This document shows positions 26,291-37,518 of a stretch of 64,000 nucleotides of DNA, piece by piece. Source of the stretch: Castanea sativa (taxonomy: Eukaryota > Streptophyta > Magnoliopsida > Fagales > Fagaceae); NCBI RefSeq assembly GCF_040712315.1, contig NC_134020.1, positions 34,960,751-35,024,750 of the forward strand. Reading direction: 5' to 3'. How positions within the stretch are numbered: position 1 is the first letter of the stretch; every line of letters starts with the position of its first letter. Under the pieces are notes generated by a model, which saw nothing but the letters and a program-made list of their open reading frames with translations, was not told where the DNA came from and made no database searches. The position numbers and the translations under genes were made by a program.

Positions 26291-26590
26291 ACACATTTAC
26301 ATATGTGATATTGTTTAATTGATTGAAATGACCACTTTAGCAGTCTTCTTGGTGGACCTAATAATTAGAAATTATTAGGTCCACTAGGAGTAAGTAGTCC
26401 TCCTAACCGATAAAAAAATGCCCCTTATGCGAATGTGACGTCCACTTGGTGATTTTTTATTTTTTGTGTTGATTAGGAAAGTAACTCACACATTTGCATA
26501 TGTGATATTGTTAGATTAATTAGGAGAACCACTTCAGTAATCCTCCTAGTAAACCTAATAATTTCTCCTAACTGACATTTGAGAGTCTAC
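26291..26590. repeat. Palindromic repeat units, right part
   Basis: Continues the array split by the LINE. A unit with CACATTTACATATGTGATATTG is followed by an inverted repeat at about 26330-26402 (GACCTAATAATT/AATTATTAGGTC at its centre), then another CACACATTTGCATATGTGATATTG unit. Confidence 0.7.
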
Positions 26591-26676
26591 AAATTAGAAC
26601 AATAATTGTGCCTTGAAAGGCCAAAATTTAATGAATTGCCTATCAATTAAGAAATTAATAAATCAAGATATATAAA

Positions 26677-27478
26677 TGGCGAAACTTAAATACAGTACCT
26701 TAAATACAGTTCCTTAGGTACCCCTTTTAAATTGCTGCCACCTGTCTAATTTAACGACTCTACTAACTGACGTTAAAACACCATCTCATTTTGTTTCTTT
26801 CTTCCCTTTTATTTTTACTTTTTCTTTTCTTGGCCCGCTAGAAATCCATTCATCAAATCTCTTAGACTCACCCAGATGGCTAATGATGATCAATCTATGG
26901 AAATTTCCAATGACCAAAGACACATGCATTCAAGGGATGCACTACCTAATTTCATTTTTCTGGACGGGGTAAGTGAGTCTGCAGATCTACAAGGGAGTGC
27001 CTAACAGGTAGGAAAAAAAAAAGATTTCTTAGTGCTTTTGATTTTCTTTCAAAGCCAAATCTTGACACCGAATCTCCAAATTGGGCTTGCTGCGTGGAGT
27101 TTGGCAGGGAAGTGGTTGTTGGGTTTGGGTAGGAGTATGGGTTTGCAATGGTTTTGTTTGGGTGGATACGAATTGGATTTCAACGTTAACATCAACACTC
27201 AACTTCAAACCAGTTTTTTTTCCCCTTTTTTTGTTTGGTAACTGATAAATATTGAAACATCAAATAAAATGGAGGAAGGAAGAGATCTGGTTACTGGGTG
27301 AGAAATTTGAAGCTCTCAGATTTTCTCTCGGGCTAAGAGAAAACAAAGGAGATTGTGTTTTTTTTTTTTTTATGGGAAAAGGAGATGGGGTTTGGAGTCA
27401 TTAAATTAGACAGGTGGCAATAATTAAAAAATGGTACCTAAGGAACTGTATCTACAGTACTGTATCTAAGTTTTGCCC
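26677..27478. mobile_element. Mutator-like element with long TIRs (802 bp), Pack-MULE candidate
   Basis: Terminal inverted repeats of about 90 bp: the left end is TGGCGAAACTTAAATACAG, and the right end in reverse complement is GGGCAAAACTTAGATACAG. Both continue through GTTCCTTAGGTACC and GCCACCTGTCTAATTTAA. A perfect 9-bp target duplication atatataaa flanks it (26668-26676 and 27479-27487), the hallmark of Mutator-like elements. There is no transposase, so it is non-autonomous. Its interior holds a possible captured exon (26876-26968). Confidence 0.85.
26876..26968 (+). pseudogene. Possible captured first coding exon inside the MULE
   Basis: An ATG opens 31 codons, beginning MANDDQSMEISNDQRHMHSR and ending DALPNFIFLDG. 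It stops in phase at a strong donor GGG|GTAAGTGAG. The composition differs from the AT-rich surroundings. I do not recognise the parent gene; the size and donor suggest a first exon taken up by the transposon, but chance is possible. Confidence 0.35.
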
Positions 27479-27870
27479 ATATATAAAAATGAGTATGTGC
27501 GCGCGTATGCATGCGTGCATTTAAATTTATTCTTAAGAAGTCACCAGCAAGAGAGAACTTCTCTAGGAGAAAATAACTTGGATTTCATGCAACATTACAT
27601 ATGAATATAGCCTTTGATAAGCGTGAAATCACCTGTAATTAAAGATACCAGCTCAACTTGCCTCTAAAATTTGCAGAAAATGGGCACATGAGCCAGTTGG
27701 TCCTGGATAACGTCCTGATTACGCACCATTCATGTGATTAGTACGTACCGTTGAATGCCTTGGATCCCACGATACTCTATCCAAACTTGACTGATAAGGA
27801 TTTTCTTTTCTTTTGTCTTCTTTGCACTAAATATGGCTGATTAATTAGATTATTAGAATGAATCACCGCA

Positions 27871-28190
27871 TATACAAAACTTTTATTTTTTTTTATGAAC
27901 CACAGCTGGGATTGGCAGCTAAGTTAGGAAAAGGGTCAGCAATTTCTTGCTTAATACGATTAATGAGACCTTTGAGGGAATGAAACAAACATGTTCTTTT
28001 CTGCTCAAAATAGGTCATTGTAGGCTTAATTAGCTTTCCTGGATTGACTTGAGCTCACATGGCGTCAAAAGAAAAAAGAAAAAAATTCAGTAGTTCTTTA
28101 GGCTAGCCTAGCAGTTCTGAAGTCCAATACTGCCCATTTGGAGGGCCTTTCCACCATCTCATATTTACTTGGAATTTGTGACTTAAGAAG
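27871..28190. other. Intergenic, nothing recognised
   Basis: AT-rich DNA beyond the end of duplication block B. No coding or repeat structure supported. Confidence 0.5.
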
Positions 28191-28392
28191 GTGCGTTTAG
28201 ATACGACTTATTTTGCTAAAAACAATATATAAAAAAATAGTAAAAAAGTTACTGTTCACGCTTGAGTTGCTGTTTATTTGCATATTTGCACTGTTCATGT
28301 CCCACGAACAGTGCAATAGACGCTGGTTTTTAAAAAAAAAAAAAAACAGCTGAAACGTCCGAATGCAAAACGTGGACGTGATCCAAACATAG
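28191..28392. mobile_element. hAT-type MITE candidate (GTGCGTTTRGAT ends)
   Basis: Begins GTGCGTTTAGATACG and ends GTGATCCAAACATAG, imperfect inverted ends of the GTGCGTTTGGAT type common in tree genomes. The interior holds the phrases ACTGTTCACG and GAACAGTGCA. No clean target duplication could be read. Confidence 0.5.
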
Positions 28393-29257
28393 TCTTAAAG
28401 TCATGATTTATGTACCGTTTAAATGTGTACAATAGAGTTTGTATGGATTAATTTTTACCCATTTATTTATGTAAAAACTTTGGGTTGAATAATAGTTCAA
28501 GAAGTAAATGCGTATTTGGAGGAAACCTTTTTTTTCCTATCAATTGAAAGTTTTTGAGTTTGGACGTTGTCTCAAGTCTCAACTCTACTTTAGAAGGGTA
28601 CTGTTTCACTTTGAAGGTGGGAAAAATTTTCTATGGAAGGCATCAAAGCACAGGTCGAAATAATGATACAGTAACAGCACACTCTTTCTTTATCACAAGG
28701 CCCCATGGCCATCCGTGCAGGTTTCACACTCCTGTTCATCTACTTATTTTTAATATTATTGTTAATACTATCATTTGAAACTAGTCGGCAAGCCCGTATA
28801 ATTTGTGGGATAGTTACAGTTTTCTGTGTCGAATTTTTTTCAATAAAAAGTTTTGATACTTTTTCCAACCACACAACAGAGCTGTCATCCTAAAGAGATT
28901 GCTTCCTGTGCCCTCGTTTTGTCATATTAACTTCCTTTCTTTTTTGTTTTTTAAGAAGAGTCATATTAATTATTTTGAGTGCTTGTATGAAAATATATAT
29001 AATCATTCTTGTTAAAAATTTGTGTGGACAATAAATTTATGTATAATATAATTTCTGCTATGCTATGTAAAACAACTTATCTAGCTTTAAATGTCAATAG
29101 AAAAAAAAAAGCTTTCATGTGCTGAAGGTATAGCAATCTCCTAATTTCTATATGACTTAAATTTGTTTAGTCATTTTAAGAAGCCAATTAGTGAATCATT
29201 GACTGCAATTATAAAAGACGTGAAAATAAAATGATATGTAGTTAAATAAAAAAAGTT
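28393..29257. other. Intergenic with a possible Helitron 3' terminus
   Basis: No gene seen. On the minus strand, 28810-28781 reads CCCACAAATTATACGGG followed by CTTGCCGACTAG and then T. This resembles a decayed Helitron 3' hairpin and CTAG end. The matching 5' end was not located. Confidence 0.35.
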
Positions 29258-29425
29258 GACCAAAGTAAATCGAATTGGACTGAATGGACCGAGGTGGACC
29301 ATATAGATCAAAGTAGACAAATTAGACAAAATGAACTGAAATGGCCCGAATGGACAAAAGTGACCAAATTGGATCGAAGTGGCGCAAATGGACTAAAGTG
29401 GACCAAAATGAACCGAATGGAATGA
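29258..29425. repeat. Degenerate minisatellite, TGGACCRAA-type units
   Basis: About 170 bp made of variants of TGGAC(C/A)(G/A)AA(G/T), such as TGGACCGAGG, TGGACAAAAG, TGGATCGAAG, TGGACTAAAG and TGGACCAAAA, at about 10-bp spacing with slips. Non-coding. Confidence 0.7.
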
Positions 29426-29674
29426 ATCATTGGCCAAATCACTATTTTTTTAATTGATTTGTTCCTCTACTTTTTTATGATATTAAACATATTAACTAAT
29501 TAACTTTACACATTCATCTTGAACGGTTTTAACTTTACAGATACTCTGCCTTTACACCTTTGTCTACTTCATTTTAGAAAGAACTCCTTCCACACTTTTC
29601 TGTTTCTGCATTTCTCTTACTTCAATTCATTGTCTCTACCTCTTATTTTTGTCATACTAAATAAAATGATGGCA

Positions 29675-29890
29675 ACAAAATAGAATTGGTTCCAAACAAA
29701 CAAAAGTCATAGCTTTATTTTAAGTGCTATGACAATGAATTTGTCATAGCAACTAAATTCATTGTCTCTCCATCTATTTGCTGCAACTTATTTTGCGGCA
29801 AATCTTTGTCCATACAAAAATAGAATTGGTTCCAAAAAAAACAAAAGTCATAGCTTTAATTTATTCTAATTACAATTGAATAGATGTTGT
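29675..29890. repeat. Dispersed local duplication
   Basis: ATAGAATTGGTTCCAAA followed by ACAAAAGTCATAGCTTTA occurs twice, near 29679 and 29819. Between them is a small palindrome around GTGCTATGACAA/TTGTCATAGCA (about 29727-29756). Confidence 0.6.
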
Positions 29891-30018
29891 TAGGTACACT
29901 CCCGAACCCATTTAGGGCTTGCTTTATTTTTGTAATTAAACATGCCTATCATTCTTCTTATCCTCTTTCGTTACAGACTTGATTGCAATACTTGCTTCAA
30001 AAAGAACAAGAATTCGAT

Positions 30019-30198
30019 GCAAACTAAGTTGCAATAACTCCTGTAAAATGCACACATGCCAAATGATCATTTGGTAAAAAATTCAATCTTGACAAAGAAG
30101 TTTTCGTTTCAATATAAGCCTGAACAAGTGTCTATTTGAGGCATTTGAGGCATTGACATGTGTGCATTTTTTCAGGAATTGCTGCAACTTAGTTTGCA
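30019..30198. mobile_element. Small inverted-repeat element (180 bp)
   Basis: The left arm GCAAACTAAGTTGCAATAAC continues to AAAATGCACACATGCC. The right arm in reverse complement is GCAAACTAAGTTGCAGCAAT and continues to AAAATGCACACATGTC. Inverted arms of about 40 bp over a 100-bp loop suggest a MITE. No target duplication was confirmed. Confidence 0.6.
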
Positions 30199-30393
30199 GC
30201 TAATCCTTTCCCCTTCAAAAATCTTTGGAAAGCACTCTAATCAATATCATTTTAAAAGTTTGTAAGAAAGAGAAGATTTAAAATGAAGAAGATTTTAGTA
30301 CGAGTCACTCAGTTTGTGAGATCTATGCTACTCCCACTGCACAAACTCGCCACTATCTAGTTCTTCATTGGTACCCAAGTTTTTGGTTAGGCT

Positions 30394-31001
30394 TAGGGGC
30401 GGAACCACAGGAATATTACTTTGGGAGGCCAAGTTGTAGTATTGATACATTACACATATATATTAATGTTGAAGTTATCATCTAGTGTTCATAATATTGT
30501 TTACCTTGATATTAGATATGTACCACACACCCACACAAAAAAATATGGTATTTTTAAAGCTTATAGAATAAAACTTGATGACGATATTTCATAGAATAAA
30601 ATTCAACTATTATCATCTTCATGGTGAATTCTTACAATTTTCATTTGCATATAGATTACTAAGTAGTCTATCATGAATAAAAAACCTCCAATTAAACTAA
30701 AGAAGTCTTCAAAATTGTGAATGATCCAAAACCTTGAAAGTATTGTTAAGAAACAAATGAAATTATAAAAAATGAAATTGAGAAAAACAAATACATTATC
30801 TATATAATTATTTGGTCTATTAATCAATTCTTTATTTTTTTTTTTTAGAGCATTGTTTGAGAATTTAAATTTTTTGGGAGGCCAAATCCTAATTTTTTAA
30901 TGAATCCTTTAAAAATTTTCACTAATACATATACTAGAAAAAAAATATTTTAAATTTTTTTGGGTGGTGGCCTGGTTGGGGGGAATGTAGTTCCGCCCCT
31001 A
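30394..31001. mobile_element. hAT-like non-autonomous element (608 bp)
   Basis: Terminal inverted repeats TAGGGGCGGAACCAC (left) and TAGGGGCGGAACTAC (right, reverse complement), with GGGAGGCCAA repeated inside. Flanking 8-mers gttaggct and cttagtct agree at 6 of 8 positions, as expected for an old 8-bp hAT target duplication. There is no transposase. Confidence 0.7.
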
Positions 31002-31139
31002 CTTAGTCTGAAAAGATTTGTCTTCATTCTAAACCCACAGTCACAAATTCAATCAAAATCGACAACAACAAAAAAAAATTTCAATCTACCCAGCACACTT
31101 TAGAAGTAGATTTGCGACCAAAAAAAATCACATATCCAC

Positions 31140-31247
<108 letters not shown>

Positions 31248-31346
31248 CCTTAGGATTCTACTTGTTCAATGAATGCGAGAGGTGAGAGGACAAAGAGGGC
31301 ATTTAAAAATCTACTAGGAAAAAAAATCAATGGACTATTAATTTTA

Positions 31347-31526
31347 GAGAAATGATATGTCCACAACATTTTTACAACATTTTTACAACAAATCCTAAGT
31401 GGCAAGATGTTACTGGTTGTTATTGTTGTGGCAAAAAAGTAATCTCAGTGTTAGGTTCAAATTTGAACCAATAACAACTAACCACCTATGATTTGTTGTA
31501 AAAATGTTGTGGACGTAGCACCTCTC
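31347..31526. mobile_element. Mutator-type MITE (180 bp), family member 2
   Basis: Inverted ends GAGAAATGATATGTCCACAA and (reverse complement) GAGAGGTGCTACGTCCACAA, continuing CATTTTTACAAC. It is flanked by an exact 9-bp target duplication ttaatttta (31338-31346 and 31527-31535). Same family as 13867-14024; this copy has a small internal duplication of AACATTTTTACAAC. Confidence 0.9.
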
Positions 31527-31664
31527 TTAATTTTAAGGAGTAGCAATTGAAGCACCTAGATAGTCATTCGGGTTTGATGGGCAGAGGAAGGGTCAAAAGA
31601 AACGGAGAGGCAATGAATTAAAGACAAGTGATGAAAAAGAAAAGTATGAAATGAGTTCTTTCTA

Positions 31665-32099
31665 GGCCAAAATGGGCTTTTGCCCTTTCGTGAAAAAAAA
31701 ATCACCATGTTGCCCCCTTTCCCAAACTAATTAGGGAAATACCCTTCTTTTGAAACTCGATTTTCTCAAAATCGAGTTAAACCATATAACGACATTTTAA
31801 GGAGCCTATAGTGACGTTTTTAAGGACCTATAACGGCGTTTTGTAACTCGAGCTCCATGAAGTCAAGTTATAGGTAACTCGACTTCATAGAGCTCGAGTT
31901 ACAAAACGCCGCTATAGGTCCTTAAAACGTCACTATAGACTCCTTAAAACTTCGCTATAGGACTCCAAAATTTTTTTTTTTTAACTTGATTTTGAGAAAA
32001 TCGAGTTTTAAAATAAAGGCATTTCCCTAATTAGTATGGAAAATGGGCATTTGCCCCTTTTTTTTTTTTATGCGAAATGGACATTTGCCCATTTTCGCC
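31665..32099. mobile_element. Foldback element (435 bp, near-complete palindrome)
   Basis: The two halves are reverse complements along most of their length. Left text AAAATCGAGTT, GTGACGTTTTTAAGGACC, GCGTTTTGTAACTCGAGCTC and ATGAAGTC is mirrored by GACTTCAT, GAGCTCGAGTTACAAAACGC and GGTCCTTAAAACGTCAC. The ends are GGCCAAAATGGGC and (reverse complement) GGCGAAAATGGGC. An exact duplication gttctttcta flanks it (31655-31664 and 32100-32109). The size of the duplication (9-10 bp) suggests Mutator type. Transcribed, it would form a long hairpin. Confidence 0.9.
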
Positions 32100-32358
32100 G
32101 TTCTTTCTAAATTAAATTAGATGAATGAGTAAACACAAAGTATATATAAAGTTAAAATCATCTAAGATGAATATATAAAGTCAATTGACTAATATATTTA
32201 ATATTATTAAAAAAATTAGAGGAACCAATTAATATAAAATATTTAAAAAAAACAGTGACATCACTGATGATGTGACTCAGCAAAAGCATTGAAACATTAA
32301 ATACTTTGATGTTATATAAATATAAACAGATGTACGTCAAATAAGAATATAAGAATTG

Positions 32359-32552
32359 ACCACCAGCTAGTGTGGTGTAGTGGTTGCCCCCTTCTTGATG
32401 GCTATGCCAGGCGCCAGGCGCAGGTTTGAGTCCTCATACCCCCACAAGTGTGGGGTTCGAACTTTGGTTTCTAAAAAAAAAACAATGTGTCTGTGGAATG
32501 TGGTCGGCTGTGATAACACACGTGAGCAGCCCTTTTCGATTCAAAAAAAAAA
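32359..32552 (+). mobile_element. tRNA-derived SINE
   Basis: Carries an RNA polymerase III A box TGGTGTAGTGG (32373-32383) and, 50 bp on, a B box GGTTTGAGTCC (32423-32433) close to the tRNA GGTTCGANTCC consensus. An A run lies mid-element and the 3' end is A-rich. It is flanked by the duplication aagaattg (32351-32358 and 32553-32560). This is a tRNA-head SINE of the kind widespread in angiosperms; the parent family was not determined. Confidence 0.85.
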
Positions 32553-32560
32553 AAGAATTG

Positions 32561-33499
32561 GCATAATGTCATAATTATAGCCATCTGGCATAATGTCATT
32601 AATATAGCCATCGTTGTCCGTTGAGATGACCAAAACAAAGTATGCAGTCGGCTAGAGATAAATCTATATATAGAGATAAATCTATATATTGTGTTTAAAC
32701 TTTAAACCTACTGGAGTTGACCAAATAAACCTATATGCTGCATGCGTCTGGATTTTGAGGAAACGGCACCGGAAGCCCAACAAAAGCCCAACAACCTGAT
32801 TATAGTTATTTACTTGTGTAAGTAATGACATTGTCGTGCACAATTATATTCTACTCGTTCTTGGCAGTTGAGCTAGAAGCCTCTTGGCAGAAAAATTGTT
32901 CTTGTTGGCACTTAATAACTGAGTTACAAAGAGCCTAACACTTATTGGCTGCACTCGCTGGCGCACACAGCCCACAGCAACAATGCACCTAGGCTGCATT
33001 GCATCACCAATTGGCTGCAACATGGTTGGCAACCACTTGCAACCAATGAATAAAGCACTGCATCAAATTATATATAGAGTACACGTCCACGCAATTGATA
33101 ATAAATATAATGAAAACTTGAATGGTGTCATTTCTCTAATCTATATCAGTGAAATTTCAAAGCATCAGTACTCTGATAACTTCAAAAATTTCTGGCCTAG
33201 TTGGACAGACAAAACGAGCACTATATCCTAATTTAACATTGATGGTAAACACCACATTATTAGTTTGCAAACATATGTTCAATTGCCATTTAACAAGAAT
33301 TGAATGACTAAATATAGTTATTTCAAATTATATTTACACCATGTGACTGAGAGTCTGCCTTAAATCAAAATCACAAAATTTAAAGAATGCTAGCTCAATG
33401 TATATGACCTTTAAAAGATATAACAGTTCTACAAGGATGCGAAAACTACATAATAGAAAGAAAAATAATTTAGAAAAAGAAATGCGGTAAAGAGGATTT
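32561..33499. other. Intergenic, 3' flank of PDX2
   Basis: A 27-bp tandem duplication (GGCATAATGTCAT...ATAGCCATC) at 32561-32612, a short ATATAGAGATAAATCT doublet near 32656-32690, otherwise nothing recognised. Confidence 0.55.
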
Positions 33500-36400
33500 T
33501 TAGTTCTTAATGCTCCTATATATAGGAAGGTCATTCCTAGGCTGATTGTTTGAACCTAAATCCACTCCAACAGCGATAATGCTAGTTGAGGCCCCTTCTG
33601 CAGCATCATTTGCCATCTTCAAAAAGTAACTATGCCTGCAGAAGCAAATGCTTAGACCTGGTATAATATTATAAAAATATTTAAGCAATGGAAAATAGTC
33701 AAAATACATATACCATCGAGTATCTGCTGTCAATTCAGGATGGAAGGCAGTCGCTAACAAGTTTCCCTGTCTTACAGCTACAATCACTTTCTTTTCAGAC
33801 TGAATTTTCTCCTGAAATATTAAACAATGTATAAGTAGATAACTAATTGATACAATCGATTCCATTTTAACCATTCCAGTGATATTGTGTATGGCATATT
33901 ATGATCACTATTTAACCCATACACACACACACACACACTAACAAGTGTCCTCCGTTGGCTCTTTTTCTTTTTTTCTTTTTCTTTTTTCAAGCTAAATAGC
34001 TGCATTTATTGCACCCCTTACCAAAGACTCCAGCATATCTTCAAAATATACGCTAGGGAAGTCATTGATGACAGAAGTCAGTTATCACAGTTAGTCATCA
34101 TCACAATGTCTCTAGGGCAGTGTCTAGTATGGGTCCTGTGCATAAACACTATCAGACACTTACTGTCTTCAATTTTGGAAAAAAAAAAATTATAACAAGA
34201 AATGACTTTGACACAGTTTGGTTTTTACAGCAGCTCTTGTGAAGAAAGAAATGATTGAGTAGTACTCTAGCAAATGAAATTGTGGCTTGCTAGTTCATGT
34301 GGCAGCTCTTAGGCACAGAGGTAAGCCCTCTAAAGCTCTAAAACCCCATGGGAGAAGGCTCAACCAAAACGGGATTTTCCTTATCCTCTTAGAAGTGGAG
34401 ACAAAGGGAAGCACTAGCTGCCCCTTTTTTTTCTTTACCTCCTTTCCACCCATAAAATCATAATAACTTGTACTACGGTGGACGTGGTGGTTCCAATTTT
34501 TAATTATCTAAAGGCTAATATAGGACAAAAGAGATAAAAGGCACAAGTGCAACATTACAAAGATGTCCTTGTCCCATAAAGAAAGCAATCATTGTAAGGC
34601 ACATCAAGAACAAAATTGTAAGTATTCAAAAAATGCTCACTATCAGATTGCTAGTTTGCAAGACAGTCTTCTCTATCAATATAACCTTTATAAGACCCAA
34701 AATATGATGCTATACCAGCGCCATAGAGGTTAAATCATGGTTTCAGGATCTAAGATGACTTCTATAAGCCATCCCTGCTAATCTCACTTCCTCTATTTAC
34801 AAATGATAGAATAGTCCATCCACTAATTAGAACAGATTGTAGTCTTTGTTGTGTGATATGATAATTGTACTGATGCATGCATATCTTTTACATTGCATTT
34901 AAATAGCAACACGGTCAACCATATTTTGGAGAAGACAAATAAAATACTCTATTGTTTATATGTTAAGCAGCAGATTAAATTTTTCTGTTAAAGTACTGAA
35001 TCAATAGATCATTACAGCAATGAGCATATAACAAACCTCTGGGGATTCAATAGTAGAATTTGAATCCAAGACGTCGGATAGGACGAGATAATCAGCCAGC
35101 ACTTGAACTTCTGGACCTACTTCAAGGATTGCAGGAGCACGAATGAAAACTCCAGGAAATGTCTCAGGACCACCTTCCTTGGATGCAAGCTCCGGTACTG
35201 GAAGCTCTGCCTCAAAGCTTTGAATCTATATACACGTGAATTTTTTAGATAACAAAGACATTTGAGAAACCCCATAAGTGGATATTGACAATAAATTGAC
35301 ACACATCTCACTATATAAAATTTTAAAGAAGTCAATCCCTCAACAGCAGGACTTTTCATAAAAGGGAAGATCCAAACTTGTGTGCCATAAACTTCGTGCA
35401 TTTTCCTCTTCCCTTTTTTTTTTTTTTTTGGCCACCTACCAGGGCCAGAGGGAGGGGAGTAACTTCATACATGATAAATCAATATTTATCTAAGAAATTT
35501 CTAGGTGAGTAAAATAATATAGACGGGCTTTTCCAGCCAAATGAGTATGAATGCTTTATATATTTTATTCTGTTCATCAAGAAAGCAAACTAAATATACT
35601 CAATACAAAAAATACATAACTTAAGGAATTTAACCCCACACTCCATGAAAAGACTTCATAAATCATTACTTCAATGCAAAAATATTCCTAGAGAATCTGC
35701 ACCTAGCAATAAACAAGGTAGCTCTTTCAATGCTCTACCCGTCCTTGTATCAAACAGAGAAAGTTCAGTTAATCTCTTTCCAACCAAATATGGCAAACAA
35801 AGAACTCTGAACCTAACCAAATAACTTTAGCAGTTTTTATCTAGTTCAGTCCATACCTTCTTAGACAACATAAACTCTTCAAACTTAAATACAGAACAGG
35901 ACAGCTTCTAATTAATTGAAACCTGCCAGCGCTACTCCCCCCAAACACACATTTTCATTTAACAAATATTCTATAGAATTAACCCTATGCTACTAGACTA
36001 CTAGAACACATTAGAAGATTTAAAGGATTTTACATATAATTTTTATACAAAACCTTCAAAACAAAAGAACTAATAAAGATATTTCAAAAAAAATATAGGG
36101 TTAAGATTGAAATGTTTCATGAGATCCTAAGACCTGATCCTACAATCATTTTTAGGATATAAATCCCAACTTTTTGAATGGCTCCATAATGACAGATTTG
36201 TGACATGAGATGCTATGGAAAACAAATTAATTGAATTACTACAAGATGCTCAAACATACTTAAGTACTCCTCATCATATCCAAACATGCTTAAGTACGTC
36301 TCATCATATTATATCAGATTTCCAGACCATTACTCTACAAACCCCAACAGCTTTAGCCTTTGTTGCTTAACCATCTGAATTAAACATAATGCACTTGAGA

Positions 36401-37483
36401 GATAAGAATGCAAAGAGTTACCTGACTACCAAAGAAATTCCTATGCACAGTACAATCCAGGCCACCAACTAGCTCCTGCCCACCTGTTTTTTGCCCTGGA
36501 CAGATATGCCAACCACTCAATGTATAAACAAGTTTCGGGTGCTTCTATTTCTTTAAGGACAAATCAAGGTTTTAAAAAAAAGCATTAAAGTAAACCCAAT
36601 GCAAAACAGAACAAAGGATGGAAACCCCACCTACAGCTTTGTTTGCTAAGAAGATAAGCCCTGCACAGGTCCCCCAAACAGGCTTCCCCATTTTAACAAA
36701 TTCACGCAATGCAGGAAACTACAAAAAAGTTCAAAATTAATAAATAAGCTACATTGGTTCTGAAGAACAATTAAGAACATATATGTAAATTACTCAACAG
36801 CCCTGCATTGTAAATAATTTGGGCTCTGAAAAAACAAAACCTTGTCAAATAGAAAACTTTAGACAAGTTCATTATAACTAGCATTTATTTCAAACCAACA
36901 GAACATGAAAAAAATATATAAAGTTTAAGTACTCCAAAGCCCAGCATTTTAAATAATTTGGGCTCTGAAAAAACAAACCTTGTCAATAGAAAAATTTAAT
37001 GAACAACAACAACCAAGTTCAAGGAATCACATGGTACATTAAAATAAGTTCTTTTCTCTCCTAATCAACGTTAAGCATCATTCTTGAGATTAAAAAGAAG
37101 AAAATTTCAAACTCTAGCATGGTATATATTTACATATCACGCTAACTTGTAAGAAAGTAAAAGGCTTGAAGCAAATTAGCAAGAGGGTCTCGATTATTAG
37201 CCACCCAATTGATTTTTTAGTCTTGTTTGATTGTACTTTCGCAAGAAACATTTTTTGATAATAAAAATGTAGGGAGTGAGAGAGAGGACCAGGTTGTGGT
37301 ACTCAGCGAGCTTAGCCATGGTGGTGCTCTCTCCTCCAGGGATGATAAGGGAGGCTACGCTGTCAAGCTGCGCTGGCTTCCTTATCTCCACGCCTTTGAC
37401 TCCTAGCCTTCTCAGCGCTGAGACCATAAACAAAGACGAGATATTGAGCACACGCAAAACAGTATGTGAAGTGTGTGTGTGTG

Positions 37484-37518
<35 letters not shown>

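Larger units (their letters stand above)
20364..27870. repeat. Segmental duplication, block B (interrupted)
   Basis: Parts 20364-22200 and about 27570-27870 correspond in order to 11546-14770. Between them lie DNA absent from block A: palindromic repeats, a truncated LINE and a Mutator-like element. All of these therefore arrived after the duplication, or were lost from block A. Confidence 0.75.

Noticed and set aside
32359..32440. Possible tRNA gene
   Set aside because: Has A and B boxes but no cloverleaf or CCA-ready stem; flanking duplication and A-rich end show a SINE.
32380..32574. 64-residue ORF
   Set aside because: Lies within the SINE; not protein coding.
37276..37506. Plus-strand ORF with a Cys-Val repeat
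   Set aside because: Antisense to PDX2 exon 2 and its (GT)n intron repeat.
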